A stretch of 64,000 bases of DNA. Source: Verrucomicrobiota bacterium. GTDB lineage: Bacteria; Chlamydiota; Chlamydiia; Chlamydiales; Rhabdochlamydiaceae. The stretch is from assembly GCA_018240065.1 (NCBI GenBank), contig JAFEGH010000009.1, positions 248,001-312,000 of the forward strand, in the 5' to 3' direction. A program made the position numbers and the translations under genes. Shown one piece after another: positions 45,364 through 54,673 of this stretch; within the stretch, counting starts at the first letter, position 1, and each line of letters begins with the position of its first letter. The notes below the pieces were generated by a model. It saw only the letters and a program-made list of their open reading frames with translations. It was not told where the DNA came from and did not search any database.

Positions 45364-46284
45364 ATGAGCATCTTCAAAAAACTTTGGAGAAAATACGGGA
45401 TCAATCCCTTCGACTCTCTTTTAAAGCGAGCGCAAGCTCAAGGACAGAGCCGATTCCTCATTTGCTGGAACCGCGGACTGGGGGACATCCCTCTCGGCCT
45501 TTACGCTTTGACCTATCGGATCCGCGCCTATATTCCCCATGCTCAAATTACATTTGCGACCCGCGGCGATCTTGCCGACGGCTTCAAAATGCTTGATGGG
45601 GTCACAGCTGTCGTCGACCCCGATTGGAAACGCGGCGTCCCTTTTGATTTGGACAAGACTCTCCTTAATACAGGACTTTCCCGCTCCGATTTCGATGTCA
45701 TTCTCGAGCGCCCCGATCCAACGCACTGGCTGATGTGGCAGATTGGCACTCTCGTCCCGAAACTATCCTGGAATCCTGATTGGGATACTCTTTGCAAGCG
45801 GTTTGAGCTTGATCCGAAAAGGAGCTATGTCGGCGTACACGTCCAGACGGAAACCAGCTACGCGTACGAAAAGAACTGGCCGATCGAATATTGGAATGCG
45901 TTCTTTCAAAAAGCACGGAAAGAGCATGGGGTCGATATCATTCTCTTCGGTTTCTCTCCCACTCCCGCATTTGAAGGAGAAGGGATCGTCGATCTGCGCG
46001 GAAAGACCTCCCTTTTCGAAATGCTCTCGATCATTAAAAATCGCTGCCGCTATCTTCTTGTGCCCGATTCAGGAGTGCTGTCGATCGCCTATTATATCGA
46101 CGCGCAGTTTCCGATCGATATCGTCTCGCTCTGGGCAGATCCGAAACAGGGGATTCTCAAACAGAACGTCGCCTCGCCGAACAGCTCTTTGCGCCACCGC
46201 CCTTTGATTGCAAAAAACAAAGATCTGCGCACCGTCGACGTCGACACGGCGGCGCTTTCCCTTTTTTCCGGAGGCGCCCGATGA
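45364..46284 (+). CDS. GT9-type glycosyltransferase
   Basis: A 306-residue relative of heptosyltransferases. It contains the glycine-rich N-terminal segment (LICWNRGLGDIPLGLYALTYRIR) that matches the R-x-GD-x2 loop of GT9 enzymes, and LVPDSGVLSIAYYIDA corresponds to the D-S-G donor-site motif. It is more diverged than the gene upstream, and the acceptor cannot be predicted. It overlaps the pyrophosphorylase gene by 4 bases, so they are coupled. No good ribosome site precedes the ATG, and a MITE-like repeat abuts it, so the upstream promoter arrangement is unusual. Confidence 0.85.
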   Translation: MSIFKKLWRKYGINPFDSLLKRAQAQGQSRFLICWNRGLGDIPLGLYALTYRIRAYIPHAQITFATRGDLADGFKMLDGVTAVVDPDWKRGVPFDLDKTLLNTGLSRSDFDVILERPDPTHWLMWQIGTLVPKLSWNPDWDTLCKRFELDPKRSYVGVHVQTETSYAYEKNWPIEYWNAFFQKARKEHGVDIILFGFSPTPAFEGEGIVDLRGKTSLFEMLSIIKNRCRYLLVPDSGVLSIAYYIDAQFPIDIVSLWADPKQGILKQNVASPNSSLRHRPLIAKNKDLRTVDVDTAALSLFSGGAR

Positions 46285-47639
46285 TCGAAACACAAGTGCG
46301 CGACGCCCTGCATCAATTGGGTCAGCTCCAACTTCTGACAGGGATAGAGCACCTCTCCTTGGAAGAGCTGCAAGCATTTTTGACGCAGCTGCAAAAATAT
46401 AGTCCTTGCCTTGCGAAGAAGCAAAGAGATCTGACGCTAAACATCGAAAAACAGATTTTCCCCGATGACGCGCCCTGCCGCAGCTTCGAACGAAGGGGCA
46501 ACCCGGAGGATCGCGCCAGAGGAGAAGAGCTCGTCCGCCAGGGGAAAGTCGGCTGTTTGATCATGGCCGGCGGACAGGGCACTCGCCTCGGGTTCGATGG
46601 TCCGAAAGGGATCGTTCCTGTGACGCCGATCAAAGGAAAAAGTCTGTTCCAGCTTTTTTGCGAACGCGCGAAAGCCGCAAGCAGCTGGTCGGGACATAAC
46701 CTGCCTTTATGCATTATGACGTCCGCGCTCAATCACACGCAGACTGTCGACTTTTTTCAGTCCAATGGTTCTTTCGGACTCCAACCCTCGCAAGTCTCCT
46801 TTTTTCAACAGGGAATGCTCCCTTTTCTCGACGACCGTGGAAATTGGCTGCTTGAAAAGCCAGGTAAAGTCGCTGAAGGTCCCGACGGCAACGGCCATGC
46901 CCTGCGCCTCTTTTTCGAAAGCGGGATCTTTGCGAAGTGGAAAGAAGCAGGGATCGAATACCTCAATGTGATTTTCGTCGACAATGCGCTGGCCGATCCA
47001 TTCGATCCTGAATTCGTCGGATTTACCGCGCGCACCGGCGCTGATGCCGCCTTAAAGGCCGTCGAGCGTCTTTCCCCACAGGAAAAAATGGGAGTTCTCG
47101 CCGAAAGAAATGGCAGACTTAAAGTGATCGAATATTCCGAAATCCCCGCGGGATCCTCTCCATTTACTCTCTCCAGCACCGGCATGTTCTGCATATCGAT
47201 GCGCTTCATTCAGCATCTATGCGAGGAGATCAAAGCCGATTTTCCTCTGCATCTGGCGCGCAAGACAGCAAAGGTGCTGCTCGGGACGGCGAAGGGACAT
47301 ATTCAGGAAAACGCACAGGTCTGGAAATGCGAGCGGTTCATTTTCGATCTACTGGATTTCGTGCGCAAAAGCGCCGTCCTCGTCTGTCCGCGCGAGATGA
47401 TTTATGCGCCGCTCAAAAATGCGACCGGCGATAAAAGCATCGAGACGGTCAAACAGGCATTGCTTCTTCATGACCGAAAAATCTATAGCGCTCTGACCGG
47501 CCTGATCCCCACCGAGCGCCCCTTCGAACTCGACCCCGCATTCTATTATCCCTCCGACGTCTTAAGGCAAAAACTGAGAGAACCCTCGATGCTGGACAAG
47601 GACTACGTCTCTGTGGATGAAGAGACATCCTCGCTCTGA
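46281..47639 (+). CDS. UDP-sugar pyrophosphorylase (UAP/UGP family)
   Basis: Eukaryote-type UDP-N-acetylglucosamine or UDP-glucose pyrophosphorylase, 452 residues. The nucleotide-binding loop LIMAGGQGTRLGFDGPKGIVPV is the family signature (GGxGTRLG...PKG). NVIFVDNALADPFDPEFVGF marks the metal-binding core and GTAKGHIQENAQVWKCERFIFD the sugar-binding side. Chlamydia has a member of this family beside gpsA, and the same order is seen here. The product could be UDP-GlcNAc for LPS or UDP-Glc; sequence does not settle which. Overlaps the GT9 gene upstream. Confidence 0.92.
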   Translation: MIETQVRDALHQLGQLQLLTGIEHLSLEELQAFLTQLQKYSPCLAKKQRDLTLNIEKQIFPDDAPCRSFERRGNPEDRARGEELVRQGKVGCLIMAGGQGTRLGFDGPKGIVPVTPIKGKSLFQLFCERAKAASSWSGHNLPLCIMTSALNHTQTVDFFQSNGSFGLQPSQVSFFQQGMLPFLDDRGNWLLEKPGKVAEGPDGNGHALRLFFESGIFAKWKEAGIEYLNVIFVDNALADPFDPEFVGFTARTGADAALKAVERLSPQEKMGVLAERNGRLKVIEYSEIPAGSSPFTLSSTGMFCISMRFIQHLCEEIKADFPLHLARKTAKVLLGTAKGHIQENAQVWKCERFIFDLLDFVRKSAVLVCPREMIYAPLKNATGDKSIETVKQALLLHDRKIYSALTGLIPTERPFELDPAFYYPSDVLRQKLREPSMLDKDYVSVDEETSSL

Positions 47640-47734
47640 ACTCCTTAAGGAATGCACAGCGGGAATGGCAGATGAATAACTCGGGTTGTAAATCTCCAAA
47701 GATTCTGTTATTGTAAATTAAAAAAGGCAATTGC

Positions 47735-48733
47735 ATGCGGATCGCTTATTTAGGTGCAGGCACGTGGGGTTTTTGTTTAGCTTCCCTTTTGGCTTCAAAA
47801 GGCAATCAGGTCGTCCTTTGGACTGCCAATCCTGAGTTTGCTAAAACCCTTTCCAAGAAGAGAGAACATCCCAAGCTTCCTAAGGTTCAGGCTGACGAAC
47901 GGGTCGAATTCACTTCCGATTTGAAACACGCCGTCGAAGGCGCCGAACTTCTCGTCGAGTCCGTCACTTCCAAAGGGATCCGTCCTGTCTTTGAACAGGT
48001 GCTCGCATTCGGAGGGGTCGATTGTCCGATTGTCATCACCTCCAAAGGGATCGAACAGAACAGCGGTCTGCTGCTTCCCGAAGTGATCGTTCAGGTCTTA
48101 GGGGAAGGGATGCGCAAGAACATTTGCTGTTTGACCGGGCCTAGCCACGCTGAAGAAGTGATCCAGAAATTGCCGACCTCCGTCGTCGTCGCCTCCTATG
48201 ATCCCAGTTTAATGCTGCAGATCGTCGATGCGTTCGCCACTCCCTTTTTCCGCGTTTATCCGAATGCCGACATGAATGGCGTCGCCTTTGGCGGGGCGAT
48301 GAAGAACATCATTGCGATCGCGTGCGGAATCTCCGATGGGCTGGGGTTTGGAGACAATACCAAAGCTGCGCTCATGACGCGCGGACTGCATGAAATTCGC
48401 AAGCTCTCTGTCACGAAAGGATGCCGCCCTGAGACGCTCAACGGCCTTTCCGGAATGGGGGACCTTTGTGTCACGTGCCTGTCAAAACTCAGCCGCAACT
48501 ACATGTTCGGACGCTTGATCGCCGAGGGACTCGAGCCCCAGGTGGCCCAGGAAAAGATCGGCATGGTCGTTGAAGGCGCCTACACTTGCGTCTCCGCCCT
48601 CCAGCTTGCTCAAAAGAACCACATCGAAGTCCCCATCACGCAGGCGATCTACTCGATCCTCTACCAAAAACTCAACCCCCGCGACGCCGTCAAATCGCTT
48701 TTGATGCGCGCGATCAAGGAAGAGCATCTATAA
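47735..48733 (+). CDS. gpsA: Glycerol-3-phosphate dehydrogenase [NAD(P)+]
   Basis: Makes sn-glycerol 3-phosphate for phospholipid synthesis, 332 residues. The Rossmann motif is YLGAGTWGFCLASLLA, the catalytic lysine lies in GGAMKNIIAIACGISDGLGFGDN, and TRGLHEI and GLSGMGDL are conserved C-terminal blocks. It follows the UDP-sugar pyrophosphorylase on the same strand, and its last 20 bases overlap the end of the convergent HIT gene. Identification is secure. Confidence 0.97.
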   Translation: MRIAYLGAGTWGFCLASLLASKGNQVVLWTANPEFAKTLSKKREHPKLPKVQADERVEFTSDLKHAVEGAELLVESVTSKGIRPVFEQVLAFGGVDCPIVITSKGIEQNSGLLLPEVIVQVLGEGMRKNICCLTGPSHAEEVIQKLPTSVVVASYDPSLMLQIVDAFATPFFRVYPNADMNGVAFGGAMKNIIAIACGISDGLGFGDNTKAALMTRGLHEIRKLSVTKGCRPETLNGLSGMGDLCVTCLSKLSRNYMFGRLIAEGLEPQVAQEKIGMVVEGAYTCVSALQLAQKNHIEVPITQAIYSILYQKLNPRDAVKSLLMRAIKEEHL

Positions 48734-49178
48734 TATTATACTTCTGTTTGGAAGGGATGACGCCGCGCACTCCCCCTTTGGGGTCTTCCATGTCTCCGTG
48801 ATAACGGGGGATCAAATGCAGATGCAGGTGCATGACGGTCTGTCCCGCCGCGCTTCCGCAATTCAGGCCGATGTTATACCCATCTGGATGATGCTCCTTG
48901 TCGAGCCGCGTTTTCATTTCATTTAACGCGCGCATCATGTCCATCTGCACTTCTTCGTGAGCTGCAAACCAGTTGTCCACATGCATATAGGGAATAATAA
49001 GGATATGGCCTTTAGAAACAGGAAAGGCATCCTTCATTGCATAGCAGTGCTTGAATTCAGCGATGATTTCAGCTTCCCGCTTGCGCTGAGCGACTTGGCA
49101 AAAGATGCAGCCGGCCATAGGTCGGGAGTCTGAAGCAGATTGACGTCCTTTACGATTCATCAACAGCCCTGTCGTCAT
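48714..49178 (-). CDS. HIT-family hydrolase/transferase
   Basis: Histidine-triad nucleotide-binding protein (Fhit/HINT type) of up to 154 residues. The HxHxH motif is VMHLHLHLIPR. The region CIFCQ near the N-terminus (usual HIT start) carries the two cysteines of the small zinc site, and the conserved start of the family would be at MAGCIFC (49118). ATGs at 49178, 49160 and 49118 are all possible, and none has a convincing ribosome site, so the N-terminal 20 residues are doubtful. Substrate unknown; relatives hydrolyse dinucleotide polyphosphates or AMP-lysine. Confidence 0.9.
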   Translation of the reverse strand: MTTGLLMNRKGRQSASDSRPMAGCIFCQVAQRKREAEIIAEFKHCYAMKDAFPVSKGHILIIPYMHVDNWFAAHEEVQMDMMRALNEMKTRLDKEHHPDGYNIGLNCGSAAGQTVMHLHLHLIPRYHGDMEDPKGGVRGVIPSKQKYNIIDALP

Positions 49179-49328
49179 GATAAAAGTTTGAAAAGCGGTG
49201 AGAATGGCTAACCCTCATGATCTGAATTTCGTCAAAAATTAAGCGATGACGCGGATTTCCTTCAATTTCCTAATTGAGTTTTGGAACTTTTAGAGGTATG
49301 AAAGGGTTATGAATTTTGAGGATTTCCT

Positions 49329-50879
49329 ATGGACGCCCCAGCTTTGGAAGGTTTGAAAATCATCAGCTCGCAGGAAATGGCGCGGATCGAAGGGATGGCC
49401 TATGCCGAAGGGGCGTCCGAGAAGGCATTCATGGAGAAGGCAGGCGAGGAGATAGCGCTTGCTGTCGAAGACTTCATCGAACGTTATGATCTTCCCAAAA
49501 CAGTCACGCTTCTTGTCGGCAAAGGAAATAATGGCGGAGACGCTTATGCAGCAGGCGTCAAGTTGCTGGAGCGGGGATTTAAAGTGGCAGCGCTTCATAT
49601 CTATTCTCTTGAAAATTGCGGACCTCTTTGCAAAGCAATGCACGAGAAATTCCGTACGCACGGCGGAGCAATCCGGCATGCGCACGACGAGCAGGCTCTT
49701 AAATTTGATGCAGAGGGCGTTATCTTGGACGGTCTCGTCGGGACCGGCTTTAAAGGGAAAGCGGATGGCGTCCTCGCGCTTGCCATTGATTGCGCCAATC
49801 GCTCAGGGCTCCCCATTATCGCCATCGATATTCCCTCGGGCGTCAATGGGAATACAGGCGAGGTCGCGACAGTTGCCATTGAGGCAACGGAGACAATTTT
49901 TTTGGGGCTTCCAAAGAGTGGATTTTTTCTAAAGGAAGGATGGGACCATGTCGGTAAACTCCACTATGCCACATTTGGTCTTGGGGAAAAATATATCGCC
50001 GACGCCAAACCGATGGCCTATCTCTTGAATGAAGAGAATATTGCAGAACAATTCCCTCCGATCAAGCGTTCGCGGCATAAATACCAGGCAGGCTATGTCC
50101 TTGCGATCGCAGGATCGCCGGGAATGCCAGGCGCGGCGATGCTCAGCTGCACGGCAGCTTTAAAATCGGGAGCCGGGATAGTCCGGTTGTTCCATCCATG
50201 CGGAATGGAAACGGAACTCAGCTCGGCTCCCTATGAATTGATCCGGCAGGGATGGAATGGAAAGGACATGGACGTGATCCAGGCTCAGGCTGCACGGGCA
50301 AAGGCGATGCTGATCGGTCCCGGCATCGGCAGAACAAAAGAGGCGATGAAAATGCTGCACCGACTGCTCGATGCGATCGATTTGCAGGTGGTCCTCGATG
50401 CCGACGCACTCTTCTTTTTAGCAGAAAAATCCTCCTGGAAACTTCCCAAAGGATCGGTGCTTACACCGCATCGCGGAGAAATGGACCTTCTTCTTGGAAA
50501 GGCACTGTCTGCAAATAAAGGGGAGAAGACCTATCTGGAACTTTGCAGGGAGTATGCCGAAACAAGGGGAGTGACAGTGGTGCTCAAAGGAGCGCCGACT
50601 TTCATCTTACACCCCCAAACGGTTCCTCTTGTCATCACCAGAGGCGATCCCGGAATGGCGACAGCAGGTTCCGGCGATGTCCTGACCGGGATGATCGCCG
50701 CCCTGATCGCGCAAGGGCTCGATGCCAGATCCGCTGCAGCGCTTGCAGTCTATCTGCACGGCCTCTCCGGCGAGCTTGCAGCTCAGACACTCACATCCTA
50801 TTGCATGACGGCCTCCGATCTGATCGACTTCCTCCCCGATGCCTTTTTAGATACGCAAACAATTTCTAAACTTGGGTAG
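49329..50879 (+). CDS. nnr: Bifunctional NAD(P)H-hydrate repair enzyme
   Basis: Repairs damaged hydrated NAD(P)H. The N-terminal epimerase domain (YjeF_N, to about residue 220) includes LVGKGNNGGDAYAAG and IDIPSGVNGNTGEV. The C-terminal ADP- or ATP-dependent dehydratase domain includes LIGPGIGR, LDADALFF, LTPHRGEM, and the ribokinase-like GDPGMATAGSGDVLTGMIAA. GAGG lies before the ATG at 49329. Length 516 is normal for the fused enzyme. It stands alone on the plus strand. Confidence 0.96.
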   Translation: MDAPALEGLKIISSQEMARIEGMAYAEGASEKAFMEKAGEEIALAVEDFIERYDLPKTVTLLVGKGNNGGDAYAAGVKLLERGFKVAALHIYSLENCGPLCKAMHEKFRTHGGAIRHAHDEQALKFDAEGVILDGLVGTGFKGKADGVLALAIDCANRSGLPIIAIDIPSGVNGNTGEVATVAIEATETIFLGLPKSGFFLKEGWDHVGKLHYATFGLGEKYIADAKPMAYLLNEENIAEQFPPIKRSRHKYQAGYVLAIAGSPGMPGAAMLSCTAALKSGAGIVRLFHPCGMETELSSAPYELIRQGWNGKDMDVIQAQAARAKAMLIGPGIGRTKEAMKMLHRLLDAIDLQVVLDADALFFLAEKSSWKLPKGSVLTPHRGEMDLLLGKALSANKGEKTYLELCREYAETRGVTVVLKGAPTFILHPQTVPLVITRGDPGMATAGSGDVLTGMIAALIAQGLDARSAAALAVYLHGLSGELAAQTLTSYCMTASDLIDFLPDAFLDTQTISKLG

Positions 50880-50940
50880 TGGGCTACAAAAGATGGAGGG
50901 ATTCAATGATCGCAGGTGATCCCCTATTTCGGATATTGGG

Positions 50941-51319
50941 TCACTTGTGATCAGGCAATCGCGCGGCTTTGGCGGCAGAGGATGACTTAAGCTTTGAAGT
51001 TGCTTGCGTTTCGAGACCAAGGGCTTTAGAACTTGATCCTGTCTGCTTGCTCGATGTTCTCCTATTTTCAGGCTTTTTAAAGTTGTTGTGGCATTCTCTG
51101 ATCAATCCATCCACTCAGGGCAATAGATCCTTTCAATGGTCTTAAGTCGGCTAAACCGGTCTTTGTTTGACCCATTTGTTTTAGGAGACGGCAAAAAGTG
51201 CAGCGCCGAGTCTTGTTGTAGCCAATCTCTCTTAAGTCGCTTATTTTTAGCCAATTACATCTTATTCTAAAAGCTGCTTCCGAAGCTTTAAGACTTTCTT
51301 TCATCGGCTGATTTAACAA
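50941..51319 (-). pseudogene. Possible frameshifted gene relic
   Basis: The 530-base gap between nnr and the LRR gene holds an 80-codon minus-strand frame (51319-51077) that ends at an early stop, and a second frame (51114-50941) overlapping its end that continues for 57 codons with a Ser/Lys/Ala-rich tail. The two together could be one gene broken by a frameshift. The first part contains WLKISDLREIGYNKTRRC; I cannot match it to a known family. It might equally be chance open frames. No other feature is seen here. Confidence 0.35.
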
Positions 51320-51409
51320 TTCTGGATTAATATTTAAAAATTTAATAATTATTATTAAAACAATTATATAATTAAAGCGGCAAAAATAAAATTTTAAAAA
51401 TAGGTAAAT

Positions 51410-52171
51410 ATGTCGATTCCACCTTGCACAGCAATCAATACAACAGCAGAAGATCCTTATCGAAGTCTAGGTCAAGACGCGCCCGATCAAGTAATTTTGC
51501 ACATTCCCAACAATATATTGGGACTGATAGGAAACTTTGTAGCTACAGGCAGCACCCGGCTAGAAGCAGGATCAAATGCTACCTCATGGACACAGATTTG
51601 CGTCCGCACGCACCTGATAGCGCACGAAACTGGCGTGACAGAAATCGCCCGTCAAACGACTCAAGAGATGGATGAGGCTTTTCTGAAAATATGGGGCCGC
51701 GTATCAGAGAGGTTTAATTTTAATGGGAATCCTCCCCCAAATACCTTGGCTGAAATTAAAGCATGGTTCAATGACCCAGAGAATGCAGCTCAATTAAATG
51801 CCGTTACTGAACTTAACCTTTCAAGTCTTGAGTTAAATGTGATTCCCCCGCAAATCGCTAAATTTACGCAGCTGCGTAATCTTTCTCTTTATAATAACCA
51901 AATAACAGACATCTCGGTGCTTAAGAATCTGGTCCAGCTACAGCAACTCGACCTTTATTTAAACCAGATAACAGACATCTCGGCACTCGGGCACCTGACT
52001 CGGCTAGAGTTCCTTAACCTTGCTCTTAATCAGATAACAGACGTCTCAGCGCTTGAGAGCCTGGTTAATTTACGTTGGCTTGGCCTTGCTGACAATCGGA
52101 TAACAGACGCCTCGGCGCTCGCGAGCCTGACAATGTTGAAACATCTTGATCTAAAGGATAATCCGTTATAG
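51410..52171 (+). CDS. Leucine-rich repeat protein (possible effector)
   Basis: A 253-residue protein without signal peptide. Residues 131-253 contain about five leucine-rich repeats of 22 residues of the internalin type; each repeated unit reads L-x2-L-x-L-x2-N-(Q/R)-ITD-(I/V/A)-SAL. The first 120 residues are unrecognised, but the stretch HIPNNILGLIGNFV, followed 30 residues later by QICVRTHL, has a faint F-box-like pattern. The repeats are almost identical at DNA level (a 66-base period, all with ATAACAGAC), which suggests recent expansion. AGGT precedes the ATG, and the upstream 90 bases are very AT-rich. Host-protein binding is the likely role by analogy, inferred. Confidence 0.9.
   Translation: MSIPPCTAINTTAEDPYRSLGQDAPDQVILHIPNNILGLIGNFVATGSTRLEAGSNATSWTQICVRTHLIAHETGVTEIARQTTQEMDEAFLKIWGRVSERFNFNGNPPPNTLAEIKAWFNDPENAAQLNAVTELNLSSLELNVIPPQIAKFTQLRNLSLYNNQITDISVLKNLVQLQQLDLYLNQITDISALGHLTRLEFLNLALNQITDVSALESLVNLRWLGLADNRITDASALASLTMLKHLDLKDNPL
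51900..52115 (+). repeat. Tandem 66-base LRR-coding repeats
   Basis: Four copies of a 66-base unit within the LRR gene, each containing ATAACAGAC followed by a TCTC or CCTC core (about 51901, 51967, 52033 and 52099). Spacing is exactly 66 bases, and the unit encodes one 22-residue LRR. Confidence 0.85.
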
Positions 52172-52636
52172 TCCATTAGTGATTAAGATTTGTTCATGGC
52201 GATGGCGCAGGTTAGATGAGCTTTTTAATAAAGTGTTGAAGTAAACGATTGTAAATACGAATCAATGCTTTCCGGTTTCATGCAGTTTTTTTCTTAGAAA
52301 AACAGCGAGCTTTTTTAGATACAGGTAAAATGTGCAGAGCTCGAAATATAAGATAATAATCTGCTTTATGGCATGGTCTCCGAAGCATTAGGTTCAAAGT
52401 TTAAAGATCTTCAATAGGGATAGAGTAAGATGGGTTTGAGCACGTCTTGCGGTTTGTGCAGGTGATGCAAAGGGTAAAAGAAGGGCTTTTAGATCCTGAC
52501 CCAGCCCCTATTTAGGCAGGTTCATTCTCAGTTCTCCCTTATCCATTTAATTAGCTTAAAATTAATAAGTTGAATTTGTTTAGTGAGGATTTTTTCTATG
52601 GTTTACAGTCTATTAACTATGTATTAATCAATTTAA
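52172..52636. other. Intergenic region after the LRR gene
   Basis: A long AT-rich stretch between the LRR gene and the 660-residue protein gene. I see no open frame with coding features, no tRNA and no clear terminator; the downstream promoter lies at its right end. Confidence 0.5.
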
Positions 52637-52638
52637 AA

Positions 52639-52647
52639 TGTTATAAT
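52639..52647 (+). promoter_or_regulatory. Extended -10 promoter of the 660-residue gene
   Basis: TGTTATAAT (52639-52647) combines the TGn extension with a perfect TATAAT box, 35 bases before the ATG at 52683. No good -35 box is present, as is usual for extended -10 promoters. Confidence 0.55.
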
Positions 52648-52682
52648 AATTTCCGTAAAATCGCTAAATAACGGGGGCAATT

Positions 52683-54665
52683 ATGACTTCAGTCGTTGGC
52701 TTTGGGATGGGGCATGGAACTGCTCCAATTTCTTCAGGCTTCGAGGGCCGCTTAGGATCTCTACGCTATATTACGGATCTTCCCTCCGCGTTTCCTCCGG
52801 ACTCTCTGAGCGCAAGCGATAGGATCTCCCTTGGAGCCAAGGTGCTGGAAAAGTATGGGGAGGCCCAATTTTCCTGTTATCAAAGATTTTATCGGCTAAC
52901 AAAAGAAGAGAGCGATCTCATTTTTAAAGAGGCAAAATCCTACGAAAAAGACCTAGTGGTATGGGGGCCGCTCGATGAAAGCGCCTACCGTGAGGATGTA
53001 GAATGTGTAAGAAGTTTGCACGCGGATGCAAAATTTTTCCTGTTAACAATGAAGGAAGAGAACCATCGCTCCATGCCCGTCGTTGAGATCGAGGGCAAAC
53101 GGTATTACTTTTACTCCCAAGCCTTCAAAGGTCCCGTTGTCGATGAACAGTATATCGCCAACTACGATGCATGCCGTTCCCAAGAGTGCCGGCCTGATTT
53201 TAAAGTTGTGAAAGAAAGCGGAAGGACAGTTTTTTTAATGGAATGCATGGGTGTGCAAACGCCTAACTTTCGGGATGAAAGGGATCTGATGCTTCTCATG
53301 GATCTCATTGTGCGCATGAGCCTTAGCAAAAAAGGACTGGACATGCTTCCCTGCCGTCTGGCAGTGAACCAGGGAAAGATGTATTGCGTCGATCAAAAGT
53401 CAAATTACGGCATCCAGGCTACCGAATGGGATGCATTCAAGCATAACCTTGAGATGCTCAAAGCAAAAATCCAGTATCGCGGTTACGCCGAAGAAGGCCA
53501 GCTGCTTGTTTTTGTCGATAAAGTTGCGAAAGGACATGAAGTCGATGTCTTGGAAAAGTCGTTGGACAATCTAAAATACGTCCATGCGATAGATCAGATG
53601 TTCCCTCCTGATTCATTGAATAGCGATCAGAAAATCAGTCTTGCCGCTGCGTCTTTAAGAAAATTTGGCAGCAGGCATCTTGTCTATATCGGCAGGACAT
53701 ACTCTCTTTCTGTGGAAGATCAGAAAAAAGCTATCCGGCTTGCCGGCCCACGCCTTCAAAATAACATTGTGACCTGGGATCAGGATTTTAGATTGTTCGA
53801 AGAGCTCAAGCAAAAAACAGAACAGGCCCTGCAGAAGCAGGGCCTTCAAGGAGAATTTGCTGCTTATTTAAATCAAGTGGGCAACTTTAAATTCGTCCTA
53901 ACTGTGAAGATCGATGGGCAGATTTATGTCGTCCGCGAAACAGATCAGAAGTACATTGATGAGTATCAGCTCCGAAAAGAAAGGGAACACAGGCCCGATT
54001 TTCGAGTTTTTCCGCTAGAGGGAGGAAATTTTCTTTTCCTGGCCAAATTCATGGGCTCCCAACCTGTGGATTATAGTGATAAGACCCATGTCGATAGGAT
54101 GATCGAACTGGCGATGCACTTCTCGACGGGAGATACCTCGACGATCGATTTCAATCGTGGTAATCTCATTGTTGAGGGGGGTGCGCTCTACTATATCGAT
54201 AAGGATTTGACTTATGCTCAAAGCGATAATCCGCGGCTTGAGAATGTGACAGGTGTTTTAAGAGCTATCGATGATTTTTTTCATGTCGAGCATGAAAGAG
54301 CGACTTGCAAGAGCTATGTGAAAAATAAGGTTCGCTCGATGCTCGATCCGCAAAACCCCCAAGACAAGAAAGTCCTCGATTTTCTTTTTCCGCCGGCTCC
54401 TGCTCTCTCTTCGATCCACGATTACAGGCATTTCCTTGCAGTCATGGATATGGAAAAACAGGAAGACAGACTGGCTCTATTCGATCAACTTCCGATTTTC
54501 TTCCAGACAGCCGACGAGTTCTTGGGTATGGATCAATTTAAGATAGCAGTTCTAAATAAGATTCTCTCAAGTGATTATGCTCATGTAAATGGAATGGACT
54601 ATTACAATCTGATTGAAAAGAGAATTGGTCAACTGCTTAAGGCTTTTCTGGAGGCCAATAAATAA
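52683..54665 (+). CDS. Tandem-duplicated protein with kinase-like motif pattern
   Basis: A 660-residue soluble protein made of two diverged copies of a roughly 270-residue unit. Matching blocks include FPPDSL with SDxISL (37-50 and 307-320), RPDF(K/R)V (170-175 and 437-442) and the kinase-like C-terminal motif. In the second unit, IDFNRGNLIVEGGALYYIDKD (from I488 to D508) matches the D-x4-N...G...ID pattern of kinase catalytic loops and metal-binding Asp (D489, N494, D506). In the first unit the Asn is replaced (LDMLPCRLAVNQGKMYCVDQ), so that copy is probably inactive. The last 120 residues are helical and unrelated. No signal peptide. An effector or signalling role is inferred; activity is unproven. 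Confidence 0.82.
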   Translation: MTSVVGFGMGHGTAPISSGFEGRLGSLRYITDLPSAFPPDSLSASDRISLGAKVLEKYGEAQFSCYQRFYRLTKEESDLIFKEAKSYEKDLVVWGPLDESAYREDVECVRSLHADAKFFLLTMKEENHRSMPVVEIEGKRYYFYSQAFKGPVVDEQYIANYDACRSQECRPDFKVVKESGRTVFLMECMGVQTPNFRDERDLMLLMDLIVRMSLSKKGLDMLPCRLAVNQGKMYCVDQKSNYGIQATEWDAFKHNLEMLKAKIQYRGYAEEGQLLVFVDKVAKGHEVDVLEKSLDNLKYVHAIDQMFPPDSLNSDQKISLAAASLRKFGSRHLVYIGRTYSLSVEDQKKAIRLAGPRLQNNIVTWDQDFRLFEELKQKTEQALQKQGLQGEFAAYLNQVGNFKFVLTVKIDGQIYVVRETDQKYIDEYQLRKEREHRPDFRVFPLEGGNFLFLAKFMGSQPVDYSDKTHVDRMIELAMHFSTGDTSTIDFNRGNLIVEGGALYYIDKDLTYAQSDNPRLENVTGVLRAIDDFFHVEHERATCKSYVKNKVRSMLDPQNPQDKKVLDFLFPPAPALSSIHDYRHFLAVMDMEKQEDRLALFDQLPIFFQTADEFLGMDQFKIAVLNKILSSDYAHVNGMDYYNLIEKRIGQLLKAFLEANK

Positions 54666-54673
54666 AAAGACAC

